Positions 12,885 through 24,618 of a DNA stretch of 64,000 nt are shown in pieces. The position numbers and the translations under genes were made by a program. Under the pieces are notes generated by a model, which was not told where the DNA came from, ran no database searches, and worked only from the letters and a program-made list of their open reading frames with translations. The stretch is from assembly GCA_036925085.1 (NCBI GenBank), contig JAUPFP010000004.1, positions 124,001-188,000 of the forward strand. Direction: 5' to 3'. This stretch comes from Brachycybe producta. Taxonomy: Eukaryota; Arthropoda; Diplopoda; Playtdesmida; Andrognathidae. Numbering within the stretch: the stretch's first letter is position 1; every line of letters begins with the position of its first letter.

Positions 12885-13520
12885 ACTACGGCGGCCATGA
12901 CAGTAAAAGGCAAAAAAGCTCTTAATTGCCTATGGGCTGCTCATAGCAAACTCCTATATTCTTATTTTTTTTTTCAGAAAAGGAACTGCACATTTGTTCA
13001 TTATTTATGTAACCTAATCGTAAAATTATACTGAATACAATACAATAAAATTTAATTATTTATTTCACACAATTAAATACCAAAATACACATATTTAACA
13101 TGAATAATAAAATACGTACATAAACGTGATTTATTCAATGGTCTTTGAAAATAATTAATTTGGTTAGCTGTTAGTTAGCTGTTGCTGTTACAGTCGTTCG
13201 CTTTTTCACTGTTGGCAGGTAGTACCCCCACCTACCCTCGATTACCCTCACCTGCCCAAAAATATTGCGACCTGCCCAGAAATAACGAAATTCTGCCCAT
13301 TCTGCCCTATACAAGAAATTTCAAAAATTTTTTAAAATTCCAGAAATTTTTTTTTCGGGCAGGTAATGGTTAAGTTTAGTAGGTAGTACCTCCACCTACC
13401 CTCGATTACCCTCACCTGCCCAGAAATATCGCGACCTGCCCAGAAATAACAAAATTCTGCTCTATACAAAAAATTTCAAAATTTTTTTTTAAATTCCGAA
13501 AATGTTTTTTTCCGGGCAGG

Positions 13521-14240
13521 CAGTGGCGTTGTGAGGATTTCTTGCGCCCGGGAGAATAGTGTCAAAAATGCGCCCCCCCCCAAAAAAAAATCTCAAGAAA
13601 ATATAAAAATCACTATAGAGTAACTACTGTAAGTTCGTAACCACTTAATAATGCATGGTTTAAGTTCTGAAGCCTTAAGGAATGTTTAATAAGAAAATAA
13701 CAAGTTCAAACAAAACAATACAAAAGTAAAAATAAAGAGCGTATGCAGTTGTATATGCAATCCTAGATCAAATTAATTTTCCGAGCCTTAATTGATGCAA
13801 ACTGGTCAATGACATCATCAAAGTTAATTTTGTCCAAAGTATCCCATTCAACACTGAGAAGGGCCAAATTACTAAGACGTTCTTGTCCCATTGATGCGCG
13901 CAGATATGAAAGAATAATTTTTAACTTGCTGAAGGACCTTTCACAGCTAGAAATTGACACAGCGATAAACAAACGTTTTACAGCCGGTTCATCCTTTCAA
14001 AGAGGCAAAGTGCTTAACTTCAAAAAAGAAACTCAGTATGTGTTTTTTAACAAAAAAAGTGTATTGACAATGACAATCTAATTTTTTAAGTCTTATTTTT
14101 TTAAAAAAAAATCTTATTTTCTTTAAAACTCTTTATTTTTTCAATATTAAAAAAAAATTTGTCCAAAAATCCATTTTGGCGCCCCCAATGATGGCGCCCA
14201 TGGCACGTTCCCCACCCTGCCCCCCCTCGCTACGCCACTG
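13521..14240 (-). mobile_element. Degenerate hAT transposon with 8-bp target duplication
   Basis: Terminal inverted repeats CAGTGGCGT / ACGCCACTG are flanked by the direct repeat CGGGCAGG (13513-13520 and 14241-14248), diagnostic of hAT superfamily insertion. The element is 720 bp, far shorter than an autonomous copy, and retains only the transposase C-terminus on the minus strand. Confidence 0.9.
13763..13972 (-). pseudogene. hAT transposase C-terminal dimerisation domain fragment
   Basis: The 69-residue frame contains the hATC motif S-S-C-E-R-S-F-S-K-L-K followed by YLRASMGQERLSNLALLSVE, the classic dimerisation region of hAT transposases close to zinc-finger MYM-type and Ac-like proteins. 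The catalytic region is missing, so the fragment is not functional as a transposase. The upstream boundary of the frame is arbitrary. Confidence 0.85.
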
Positions 14241-14727
14241 CGGGCAGGTAACGGTTAAGTTTAGTAGGTAGTACCCCCACCTACCCTTGATTACCCTCAC
14301 CTGCATAAAAATATCGCGACCTGCCCAGAAATAACGAAATTCTGCCTTTTCTGCCCGTCCTGTGCCATGACCCCTAATGTATTTGACTGCTGATCACTGT
14401 CCTTTCTGCCTATAATTGTCATGGCGGTGCGTAGCTGCAGTAGCCTCAGTTCGGGGGCGCTGATGCCTATGAAATTGCCAATCTATTCTTTATAGATCGT
14501 TGGTTAAAAGTCAAATTTATAAAATGCAGACCGCACTTACAGCTGGCACAAAGTAGTATTAATAACAAATATTTACAGAAATAAACATATTTAGAGGGTC
14601 TTGTATCGAACTTGTTAAACAAAATTGTTTATGGCACTAACGGCAACATATGACAAAGCCAAATTGAGCATGTTACTGTTACATCAAGAAAAAGTCTTAA
14701 GAATCTTCGATCACTAAAATATCACTC

Positions 14728-14825
14728 GCAAAATTCCCACATCAAGTCAAATCACATCAAAGTCATCATCAATCACATCAAAGTCATCATCACATCAAGT
14801 CACATCAAAAGTCCCACATCAACAA
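14728..14825. repeat. Short CACATCAA-type repeat in the leader of gene 3
   Basis: Several imperfect copies of CACATCAAAGTC and CACATCAAGTC lie 55-150 bases before the start codon. The corresponding place before gene 4 has only one, so the array expanded after the duplication. Confidence 0.7.
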
Positions 14826-14847
14826 GAATACCAATAGAAAATACAAG

Positions 14848-14872
14848 AAGCCATTTCGAATAACCGAACTAA
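14848..14872 (+). promoter_or_regulatory. Conserved 5' leader motif of gene 3
   Basis: AAGCCATTTCGAATAACCGA followed by ACTAAAA, 8-32 bases before the start codon, nearly identical to that of gene 4. Confidence 0.5.
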
Positions 14873-14879
14873 AAAAAAC

Positions 14880-17753
14880 ATGAATGAGACAAAATTTAAA
14901 CAGGTGGAAGATAAATCTTTAACAAGTAACTTTCTTGAGACAAACCATGGAGACAACTGCAGTGAAAATGAACAAGAAAAACCTAGCAGCAGCAACAACC
15001 ATCAAGGCGAACCCTACGTCGCAACAAGAGATGTAATGTGTGGTCTCCTATCGTGGCGTCCTAAGGTCTTACAAAAATTAACAAACCGTAAAGTCTACGC
15101 AACAATTTTTGTTTTTACTACCATACTCAGAAGCATGGCCTATGCTTACTTCAATGGTAACATCACTACTATCGAAAAAGTCTTTGGAATTTCAAGCTAC
15201 ATTATGGGAATCCTATTGTCTGGTAATGACATCAGCCAAGTCCTTTGCAGTATGGCTATTAGCCACATCGGTAGCAAAGGAAGTAGACCATTGTGGGTTA
15301 GCAGTGGTGTTATGCTCACAGGAATTGCCTGTTTCATTTTTGGATCCTGTCAACTGTTTTGGAAGGAAGACACCAATTACACAAATTTCAACAATAATTT
15401 CAATACTTCGATGTTGGGAATGTGTTCCGTATTACCCGAAGATGAAAAAACTATCATCAAAAATGCTCAAACACCATGTGACATACAACATTCTAATGTA
15501 TTCCCCATTGTCTTCATCTTCGTCGGTCAGTTCATCTTTGGAATGGGAGCTACCGGTATAAATTCACTCGGGTTAACATACATGGATGACAACATCAAGA
15601 AACGCCATTCACCGTTATACATAGGTAATTTGGTAATTTGGCACTGTCCTATTTTAAGGCAGAAATACTGATGTGTTCACTGCAATATATCGAAAATAAT
15701 AAATATTAAAGGCGTATCAAAAGCATTGCGTTCCCTTGGACCTACGATGGGTTTCCTTTTGGCATCTATTTGCCTAAAGATTTACATCATACCATATGGT
15801 AAATATAGATCTACTAAATAATATTGTAAATTACAAATTTCCCAACAATGTGTGATTATTTTGGTCTTTCTTACTAATAGATAAACCAGAATATAGTAAG
15901 AATGATCCGAGGTGGCTCGGTGCCTGGTGGCTGGGGTTTCTCGTCATAGGAATCCTCCAAATATTAATCAGTATACCCATGTTACTCTTTCCTAAACATC
16001 TGCCATCCAAAAGAAGCCATGTCACCATCAATAATGAGAAATCCGTAGAAGGCCTCCAAAGCAAACGTAATAATACTTCTTCAAAAAATACACAAGGTGT
16101 AGTACCACATTCGAAATATCTATTGTTCTCATAAAAAGCGAATAAATTAAAGGATATATTAATTAATCTTTATCCTGGTTTGTAGGTTTTGTGACATCCC
16201 TTATGAGACTGTTAAAAAATCCTATCGTAGTATTCTACCTGGCATCATCGATATCGGAAATATTTGGTACGAACGGCATGCTGACCTTTATGCCCAAATA
16301 TATGGAAGCTGAGTTCGGACGAAGTGCATCGAGTGCCACCGTCTTTACAGGTTTTATATCAATCAATTGGGCATTTTTTTTTAAAAATCACATGAACTGT
16401 TTTCTCGTAAATATGCAGGAATGTCTAGCAAGTTAATGATGATGGTTGGAACATTCGCAGGAGGATTTGTCATTTGGAAATTTAAACCAAGAACAGTTTA
16501 TATTGCTGGTTGGAAAGCATTTGTCACGCTAACGTTTGCAGTGTCCATTCTAATAGCCATGATGCTAGACTGCGACGATTACAAATTCAGTGGCACCAGC
16601 ATTCACGACAATAAGAAAGTCTTAACAGTGTACTAATATTTACTCCTACGAATAATAATGATACTTGCAAATTTTACAGATTGCAAGTGACATCCACATG
16701 CAGCCAAAACTGCAACTGTGATCTGAAATTCAATCCTGTTTGCATGATGGGACAGCAAAGTTTCTTATCTCCATGTCTTGCGGGTTGTACTGGATTAAAT
16801 AGAACTGCTAAAGTAAAAAAAAACACCTTTAATATTTTTAGACCATTGTATTTTTTATGAATGAATGGCAACCTTGACACACAGACGACTTCTAACTGTG
16901 TGCCAAGATTGGCGTCTTTTCATAGAAAATACAACCTGTCTACAGTCCAGCGACCATTTAACATCATTTTGTCGCCGGAATGTCTTTCAAAAGTCGTCTG
17001 TTACATCCCTAAGGGCGACTAATTTCATTCCGTTGTTAACGTACTTGTAGATGTTTTACAATTGCACTTGTGGAACACTGGAATCGCACAATGGTCACGA
17101 ACCACTAATGGCCACTTCGGGATACTGCCCAAGCACTCGTGAAACTTGTAACCTGTTTTATGTTTACGTCGCACTTTTTGGAATAGCCAGGATGATTTCA
17201 TCCACCTCCGTAGTAGGATCCATAATTATATCAATACGGTAATGTCATGCGACTAAAGCCCTAAAATCTAACCAAAAATAACGATCCCCTTTCGGCTCTA
17301 AACAGGAGTGTTCACAAAAGAGACAAAAGTTTGCTCTTGGGTCTAATTACCACCATGAAATGTCTTTTTGGTGAGAGATTACGAATTATACCTGATAATG
17401 TATCTGAAGTTCAAACATTTTATCCTCTTTTTAAAGGCTTCATTCCTGCACCGATCATTTTTGGAACAATAGCCGACAGCACTTGCCTTATATGGAAGAA
17501 AACCTCGTGTGGTAAAAGACTCAACTGTTGGTACTACAATGTCGACCAACTTCGATACTGGTTCCATGGTGTTACCGCTGTCTGTTTAATTTTTGCTTTT
17601 GTCTCCAACGTGATGATCTGTATTTACAGTCGCCACGTAAATCTTTACGGTGAAGACCAACCTGAAAAGAATGAAAATAAATTATCTAATAATTCAAATG
17701 AAAAGAAATTCAAATTAATGGAGTTCACAACTCAAGAGACAAAAATAATTTAA
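14880..17753 (+). CDS. OATP-family transporter, gene 3 of array
   Basis: Exons: 14880-15624, 15712-15798, 15881-16096, 16186-16350, 16419-16614, 16680-16812, 17051-17238, 17306-17370, 17437-17753, giving 703 aa. The OATP signature DPRWLGAWWLGFL is at residues 286-298 and the Kazal-like cysteine loop starts at C477. Intron 5 (16615-16679) begins GAAAGT by alignment; a canonical but weak in-phase GT at 16630 would add five codons. Intron 8 is 66 nt, a multiple of three, without a stop. In exon 9 the usual GKRGNCW reads GKRLNCW, a change near a conserved cysteine not seen in other copies. Gene 4 is a recent duplicate. Likely a plasma membrane carrier of amphipathic organic anions; substrate unknown. 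An AATAAA occurs near 17900. Confidence 0.92.
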
Positions 17754-19152
17754 TAATATCTGGATATATTGCGAAGTTTATTCACTCTGCTATTCATGAA
17801 AATCATTTTGAGTGTATTCTGACCAAACATTTGTCACTAAAATTAAGATAATATATGCCTATCTATATATTAATATTTGTGCACATCATATTTATTATTA
17901 AAAATAAAATGTAAAAATACTAAATTTAATTTTGATCAAATTTCAAAACATGTTTTAATTATACAGTATTTAAATTCGTTAAAGATAAAACAAATTCCGT
18001 AAAATTTTATTTCGGTCTCAAAAATACAAGTCTACCTAAAATTCTTCTTAGTGTTAAATATGGTTTTCCAAATTTGCTTTGTAATTTCTTTTTCATACAC
18101 GAACAAACACATAATTTAAGTGTTTTCCATAAAAAAAAGTCTGCCAGTAATTTAAGCTAAATCGGTAGCAGTTTATTTTGCAAATTCGTTTCCTTTTTTG
18201 GACAAAAAAAATATAATGAATACTGTGCAATCAACAATTACTGATTTTTTTGTATAAAATGTAAGTTTTAAGTAATAAAAATGTTCGTGTTATATAATAA
18301 TAAAAATATATGTAAAATGTTTTGCCATTTTCACTATTACGATATTAAAATTCGGTTAACAAGAAAAAAATACCGAGTTCCTATTTTAAACATAATGTGT
18401 AGCTTTTATTAAAATTAAAAAAGTAATTAAAATGTTCCATATAATGTTTAAAAAAACATCAAATTGGTCCATAAGCGTTTATGCTAATTTAACTCTTTTT
18501 CTTACTCAGTAATAATTTATTGAATGATTTACTGAGATAAACTTCGAAACATGCTAGAAATCAAAACAGCTTAATTAATCTCTAAATTGAATTTAATGCT
18601 GATAAAAAATGTTAAGATGACAATAATTTTGTTCGACACAAAATGTTAATTAAACTTACGGCCATTTACTTAAGTACTATGAACTGGTCAAGTGATCGAT
18701 TTTTTCTATTTCTGTATCTTATCTAGTGGTTGGACTTTCCTCTTAATTAATTTTTTTTATTGAAAGTGGTCAGTTTAGTTCTGAAGTTAGTTAAATTTCA
18801 TTTAATATAAAAAGTGTGGACATCATCTTATGTAGTAAAATTGATTGTATGGGTGACAGCTGGCTAAGTAGTGTGAGTCTGAATGCTACTTTTAACACAC
18901 AGTTGTCCTAAAATACGTATTTAGGGAGTCTTGTATCGAACTTGTCAACAAAATTGTTTATGAAATTATGACACTAACGGCAACATTTGACAAAGCCAAA
19001 TTGAGCAAGTTACAGTTACATCAAGAAAAGAAGTCTCAAGAATCTTCGATCACTAAATCATCACTCGCATAAATTCTATTCAAGTCCCACATCAAGAAGA
19101 ATACCAATAGAAAATACAAGAAGCCATTTCGAATAATCGAACTAAAAAAAAC
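17754..19152. other. Spacer between genes 3 and 4
   Basis: AT-rich, without reading frames of interest. Bases 17754 to about 18915 match 22004 to about 23707 after gene 4 (minus the insertion there). The duplication junction is near 18916, after which the sequence matches the leader of gene 3. Confidence 0.75.
19120..19147 (+). promoter_or_regulatory. Conserved 5' leader motif of gene 4
   Basis: GAAGCCATTTCGAATAATCG followed by AACTAAAA, 5-33 bases ahead of the start codon. Confidence 0.5.
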
Positions 19153-22003
19153 ATGAATGGGACAAAATCTAAACAGGTGGAAGATAAATCTTCAATAAAT
19201 AACTTAATTGAGACAAACCATGGAGACAACTGCAGTGAAAATGAACAAGAAAAACCTAGCAGCAGCAATAACCATCAAGGTGAAATCTACGTCGCAACAA
19301 GAGACGTAATGTGTGGTCTACTATCGTGGCGTCCTAAGGCCTTACAAAAATTAACAAACCGTAAAGTCTATGCAACAATTTTTGTTTGTACTACCATACT
19401 CAGAAGCATGGAATACGCTTACTTCAATGGTACCATCACTACTATAGAAAAAGTCTTTGGAATCTCAAGCTACATTATAGGAATCCTATTGTCTGGTAAT
19501 GACATCAGCCAAGTCCTTTGCAGTATGGCTATTAGCCACATCGGTGGCAAAGGAAGTAGACCATTGTGGGTTAGCAGTGGTGTTATGCTCACAGGAATTG
19601 CCTGTTTCATTTTTGGATCCTGTCAACTGTTTTGGAAGGAAGACACCAATTACACAAATTTCAACAATAATTTCAATACTTCGATGTTGGGAATGTGTTC
19701 CGTATTACCCGAAGATGAAAAAACTATTATCAAAAATACTCAAACACCATGTGACATACAACATTCTAATGTATTACCCATTGTCTTCATCTTCGTCGGT
19801 CAGTTCATCTTTGGAATGGGAGCTACCGGTATAAATTCACTCGGGTTAACATACATGGATGACAACATCAAGAAACGCCATTCACCGTTATACATAGGTA
19901 ATTTGGTAATTTGGCACTGTCCTATTTTAAGGCAGAAATACTGATGTGTTCACTGCAATATATCGAAAATAATAAATATTAAAGGCGTATCAAAAGCATT
20001 GCGTTCCCTCGGACCTACGATGGGTTACCTTTTGGCATCTATTTGCCTAAAGATTTACATCATACCAAATGGTAAATATAAATCTACTAAATAATATTGT
20101 AAATTACAAATTTCCCAACAATGTGTGATTATTTTGGTCTTTCTTACTAATAGATAAACCAGAATATAGTAAGAATGATCCGAGGTGGCTCGGTGCCTGG
20201 TGGCTGGGGTTTCTCGTCATAGGAATCCTCCAAATATTAATCAGTATTCCCATGTTACTCTTTCCTAAACATCTGCCATCCAAAAGAAGCCATGTCACCA
20301 TCAATAATGAGAAATCCGTAGAAGGCCTCCAAAGCAAACGTAATAATTCTTCTTCAAAAAATACACAAGGTGTAGTACCACATTCTAAATATCTATTGTT
20401 CTCATAAAAAGCGAATAAATTAAAGGATATATTAATTAATCTTTATCCTGGTTTGTAGGTTTTGTGACATCCCTTATGAGACTGTTAAAAAATCCTATCG
20501 TAGTATTCTACCTGGCATCATCGATATCGAACAGATTTGGCACGAACGGCATGCTGACCTTTATGCCCAAATATATGGAAGCTGAGTTCGGACGAAGTGC
20601 ATCGAGTGCCACCGTCTTTACAGGTTTTATATCAATCAATTGGGCATTTTTTTTTTTAAATCACATGAACTGTTTTCTCGTAAATATGCAGGAATGTCTA
20701 GCAAGTTAATGATGATGGTTGGAACATTCGCAGGAGGATTTGTCATTTGGAAATTTAAACCAAGAACAGTTTATATTGCTGGTTGGAAAGCATTTGTCAC
20801 GCTAACTTTTGCAGTGTCCATTCTAATAGCCATGATGCTAGACTGCGACGATTACAAATTCAGTGGCACCAGCATTCACGACAATAAGAAAGTCTTAACA
20901 GTGTACTAATATTTACTCCTACGAATAATAATGATACTTGCAAATTTTACAGATTGCAAGTGACATCCACATGCAGCCAAAACTGCAACTGTGATCTGAA
21001 ATTCAATCCTGTTTGCATGATGGGACAGCAAAGTTTCTTATCTCCATGTCTTGCGGGTTGTACTGGATTAAATCGAACTGCTAAAGTAAAAAAAAAACAC
21101 CTTTAATATTTTTAGACCATTGTATTTTTTATGAATGAATGGCAACCTTGTGCCAAGGTTGGCGTCTTTTCATAGAAAATACAACCTGTCTACAGTCCAG
21201 CGACCATTTAACATCATTTTGTCGCCGGAATGTCTTTCAAAAGTCGTCTGTTACAGCCCTAAGGGCGACTAATTTCATTCCGTTGTTAACGTACTTGTAG
21301 ATGTTTTACAATTGCACTTGTGGAACACTCGAATCGCACAATGGTCACGAACCACTAATGGCCACTTCGGGATACTGCCCAAGCACTCGTGAAACTTGTA
21401 ACCTGTTTTATGTTTACGTCGCACTTTTTGGAATAGCCAGGATGATTTCATCCACCTCCGTAGTAGGATCCGTAATTATATTAATACGGTAATGTCATGC
21501 GACAAAAGCCCTAAAATCTAACTAAAAATAACGATTCCCTTTCGGCTCTAAACAGGAGTGTTCACAAAAGAGACAAAAGCTTGCTCTTGGGTTTAATTAC
21601 CACCATGAAATGTCTTTTTGGTGAGAGATTACAAATTATACCTGATAATGTATCTGAAGTTCAAACATTATATCCTCTTTTTAAAGGCTTCATTCCTGCA
21701 CCGATCATTTTTGGAACAATAGCCGACAGTACTTGCCTTATATGGAAGAAAACCTCGTGTGGTAAAAGAGGCAACTGTTGGTACTACAATGTCGACCAAC
21801 TTCGATACTGGTTCCACGGTGTTACCGCTGTCTGTTTAATTAGTGCTTTTGTTTTCAACGTGATGATCTGTATTTACAGTCGCCACATAAATCTTTACGA
21901 TGAAGACCAACCTGAAAAGAATGAAAATAAATTATCTAATAATTCAAATGAAGAGAAATTCAAATTAATGGAGTTCACAACTCAAGAGACAAAAATAGTT
22001 TAA
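19153..22003 (+). CDS. OATP-family transporter, gene 4 of array
   Basis: Exons: 19153-19897, 19985-20071, 20154-20369, 20459-20623, 20692-20887, 20953-21085, 21301-21488, 21556-21620, 21687-22003, giving 703 aa, the same exon lengths as gene 3. The OATP signature is at residues 286-298 and the Kazal-like loop begins at C477. Differences from gene 3 cluster in the first 110 codons, and most there change the amino acid; the rest of exon 1 and exons 2-6 are nearly identical. Intron 5 (20888-20952) begins GAAAGT, with an in-phase GT 15 nt downstream as alternative. Intron 8 (66 nt) is open in frame. Family membership is certain; substrate is not. Confidence 0.92.
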
Positions 22004-22050
22004 TAATATCTGGATATATTGCAAAGTTTATTAAACTCTGCTATTCATGA

Positions 22051-22561
22051 TAGAGTCCTGCATCGATCAGGGTGCTCGTTAGTCGATAGCTGTTGGCTGA
22101 ATTTTTTATATAGGTCCATAGGCAAATTCTTTTTTGTGTGTAGCCTATTTGTTTAATTTGCCAACAGAAACCAATGGAAAAGAAATTAGTGGGTCGACCA
22201 GCTTTTCTATTGGTCGAATGGGCCGCTTGGGTCGAATTTGTTTTTTGTGAACATACATGTTTGTCCCACATTAGCCTTCTCTATAATAAACCTATAGGAA
22301 GCTTCACACTGTCAGTCCTGAGCACAGTTCACTTATATCTGAAGTGGATGTTTTACAGCCAACAGAAATGTTTGAATTTTAATATAATTTATAAAAAAAA
22401 TCAATATTTACTTTGTTGATTCTTTTAATAGCTGTATTTGGCCCGGCCACTTAATTCGGCCTTGTTGCTTAATTCGGCCCAACTGCTTCATTCGACCGAC
22501 CCCACCTTGTATGTTGAACCAGCTTGGCGGAACCTCAATAAAATAAAAATGCAGGACTCTA
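22051..22561. mobile_element. hAT-type miniature transposon, 511 bp
   Basis: Perfect 13-bp terminal inverted repeats TAGAGTCCTGCAT and ATGCAGGACTCTA are flanked by the 8-bp direct repeat ATTCATGA (22043-22050 and 22562-22569). The paralogous site after gene 3 (near 17792) is uninterrupted and has a single ATTCATGA. Internal motifs TTAATTCGGCC and its inverted form occur twice. No transposase is encoded, so it was moved in trans. Confidence 0.95.
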
Positions 22562-23922
22562 ATTCATGAAAATCAGTTTGAGTGTAATCTGACCAAAACG
22601 TTGTCACTAAAATTAAGATAATATATGCCTATCTATGTATTAATATTTGTGCACATAATATTTATTATTAAAAATAAAATGTAAAAATACTAAATTTAAT
22701 TTTGATCAAATTTCAAAACATGTTTTTAGTTATACAGTATTTAAATTCGTTTAAGATAAAACAAATTCCGTAAAATTTTAATTAGGTCTCAAAAATACAA
22801 ATCTACCTAAAATTCTTCTCAGTGTTAAATATGGTTTTCCAAATTTGCTTTGTAATTTATTTTTCATGCACGAACAAACACATCATTTAAGTGTTTTCCA
22901 TAAAAAAAAGTCTGCCAGTAATTTAAGCTAAATCGGTAGCAGTTTATTTTGCAAATTCGTTTCCTTTTTTGGACAAAAAAAATATAATGAATACTGTGCA
23001 ATCAACAATTACTGATTTTTTGTATAAAATGTAAATTTTAAGTAATAAAAATATTCGTATTATATAATAATAATAATAATAATAATATATGTAACATGTT
23101 TTGCCATTTTTACTATTACGATATTAAAATTCGTTTAACAAGAAAAAAATACCGAGTTCCACAGTTTCTAATGTAATTCTATTTTAAATATAATGTGTAG
23201 CTTTTATTAAAATTCTAAAAGTAATTAAAATGTTCCATATAATATTTAAAAAAATATCAAAATTGGTCCATATGCGTTTATGCTAATTTAACTCTTTTTC
23301 ATACTCAGTAATAATTATTTATTGAATGATTTACTGAGATAAACTTCGAAACATGCTAGAAATCAAAACAGCTTAATTAATCTCTAAATTGAATTTAATG
23401 AAGATAAAAAAAATGTTAAGATGACAATAATTATGTTCGACACAATATGTTAATTCCACTTACGGCCATTTACTTAAGTACTAGACTATGGACTTGTCGA
23501 GTGATCAATTTTTCATATTTCTGTATCTTATCTAGCGATTGGACTTTCCTCTTCATTAATTAATTTTGTTATTGAAAGTGGTCAGTTTAGTTCTGAAGTT
23601 AGTTATTTCCTTTAATATAAAAAGTGTGGACATCATCTTATGTGGTAAAATTGTTTGTATGGGTGACAAATGGGTAAGTAATTTTAACACATCGTTTAGT
23701 CTAAAATGCTACAAAATATAATATTACAAAAAGCACACACGTGACACTGTACACAATATCTTGTAGATATAAATCACAGAAGTATACAGCTACGAAAAAA
23801 TAAATAACAACCACGTTACAGCTAAATTTCATCAATTTATCTAAATATTTTATGGAAATCTTTATTGAAATAAAAATGAACATATTTTAGAACATTTTTA
23901 AGTAAAAAAAATTGTCAATATT

Positions 23923-24012
23923 GTGACTTTTCTTAAAAATAATTAAAACACAATTTGTTAAGATAAATTTCTCTTAACAAATTGTATTTTAATTATTTTT
24001 AAGAATAGTCAC
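23923..24012. repeat. Near-perfect 41-bp hairpin
   Basis: Arms 23923-23963 and 23972-24012 differ at two of 41 positions, with an 8-base loop TAAATTTC. It lies about 600 bases before gene 5. It could be a tiny foldback element; a small-RNA precursor is possible but unsupported. Confidence 0.8.
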
Positions 24013-24549
24013 AGTTTTTTATCAACCCAAAACTGAAAATAATTACATTGATATGTTGTTCGGTCATTTTTAGGATTTTATTGTTACATGGCAACAATTT
24101 GGGTTACATTTCCGAGTTGATAAATAAATTAGATTATTGCGAATAAATTTTAACAACATTTTTGAAAAAAATATATTAAATGAAAATTGACAAATTTTTA
24201 CATTTTCACATTCTAAAATATGTGTACTTCTTGATTTCAATAAAGATTTAAATGAAATATTTAATAAAAATTTATAAAATTAACCTGTAAAGTACAAAAA
24301 GTTTATAATTGCATTCCGGTTGCTATTTTTTTTTTCTAGCTGTATATATCAACTAATGGTATTGACGAGAATTAGTTCTTAGTTATAATAACAATAGTTT
24401 CAAAACGAAATTTATTAATATTACCTAAACAAATACTCACATGTGAAGTTGTACTGCATTTTTTCATTATACTAGAATAAAAACAAACGTTTCGAATCCA
24501 ATTGGAAGACCACGAATACCTCAGAAAGAAAACAAAAAAAGCAACAAGA

Positions 24550-24564
24550 ATGAAACAAACCTGA
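24550..24564 (+). other. Four-codon upstream ORF before gene 5
   Basis: ATGAAACAAACCTGA sits where genes 1-4 have their start codon (ATGAATGAGACAAA-like). In gene 5 the frame ends at once, and the coding start has moved to the ATG at 24619. Confidence 0.5.
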
Positions 24565-24618
24565 AGAATTCAAGAAATATCTTTGCAAACATACGAGCAT
24601 ACCTCAATCAGTCAAACA

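Larger units (their letters stand above)
13216..14370. repeat. 163-bp minisatellite, about 2.7 units, split by an hAT insertion
   Basis: Units begin AGGTAGTACCCCCACCTACC near 13218, 13381 and 14266 and contain CCTGCCCAGAAATA. The second unit is interrupted near its end by the hAT element 13521-14240 and resumes after it. Confidence 0.8.
12254..14879. other. Spacer between pseudogene 2 and gene 3
   Basis: The first 650 bases resemble the spacer after gene 1 and end in a leader-like relic near 12859-12884. From about 12885 to 14433 lies inserted repeat DNA: a roughly 163-bp minisatellite split by an hAT element. The sequence from about 14590 to the start of gene 3 is shared with 18917-19152 before gene 4. 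No intact gene was seen. Confidence 0.65.
14590..18915 (+). repeat. Tandem duplication unit A (gene 3)
   Basis: Starts near TTGTATCGAACTTGTTAA and runs through gene 3 and its 3' spacer. It matches unit B at about 18917-23707 over leader, exons, introns and spacer. The two units abut head to tail. Confidence 0.85.
18917..23707 (+). repeat. Tandem duplication unit B (gene 4)
   Basis: Same order as unit A and longer by the 511-bp hAT-type insertion at 22051 plus its 8-bp target duplication. Introns 1 to 5 are almost identical to those of unit A, so the duplication or later gene conversion is recent. Confidence 0.85.
22004..24618. other. Spacer between genes 4 and 5
   Basis: Contains an hAT-type miniature element (22051-22561), then spacer paralogous to that after gene 3, then unique AT-rich DNA with a strong 41-bp hairpin at 23923-24012. 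No gene found. Confidence 0.75.

Noticed and set aside
16865..17050. 61-codon ORF in gene 3 intron 6
   Set aside because: The corresponding intron in gene 4 differs by an indel that changes the frame, so it is not under coding constraint.
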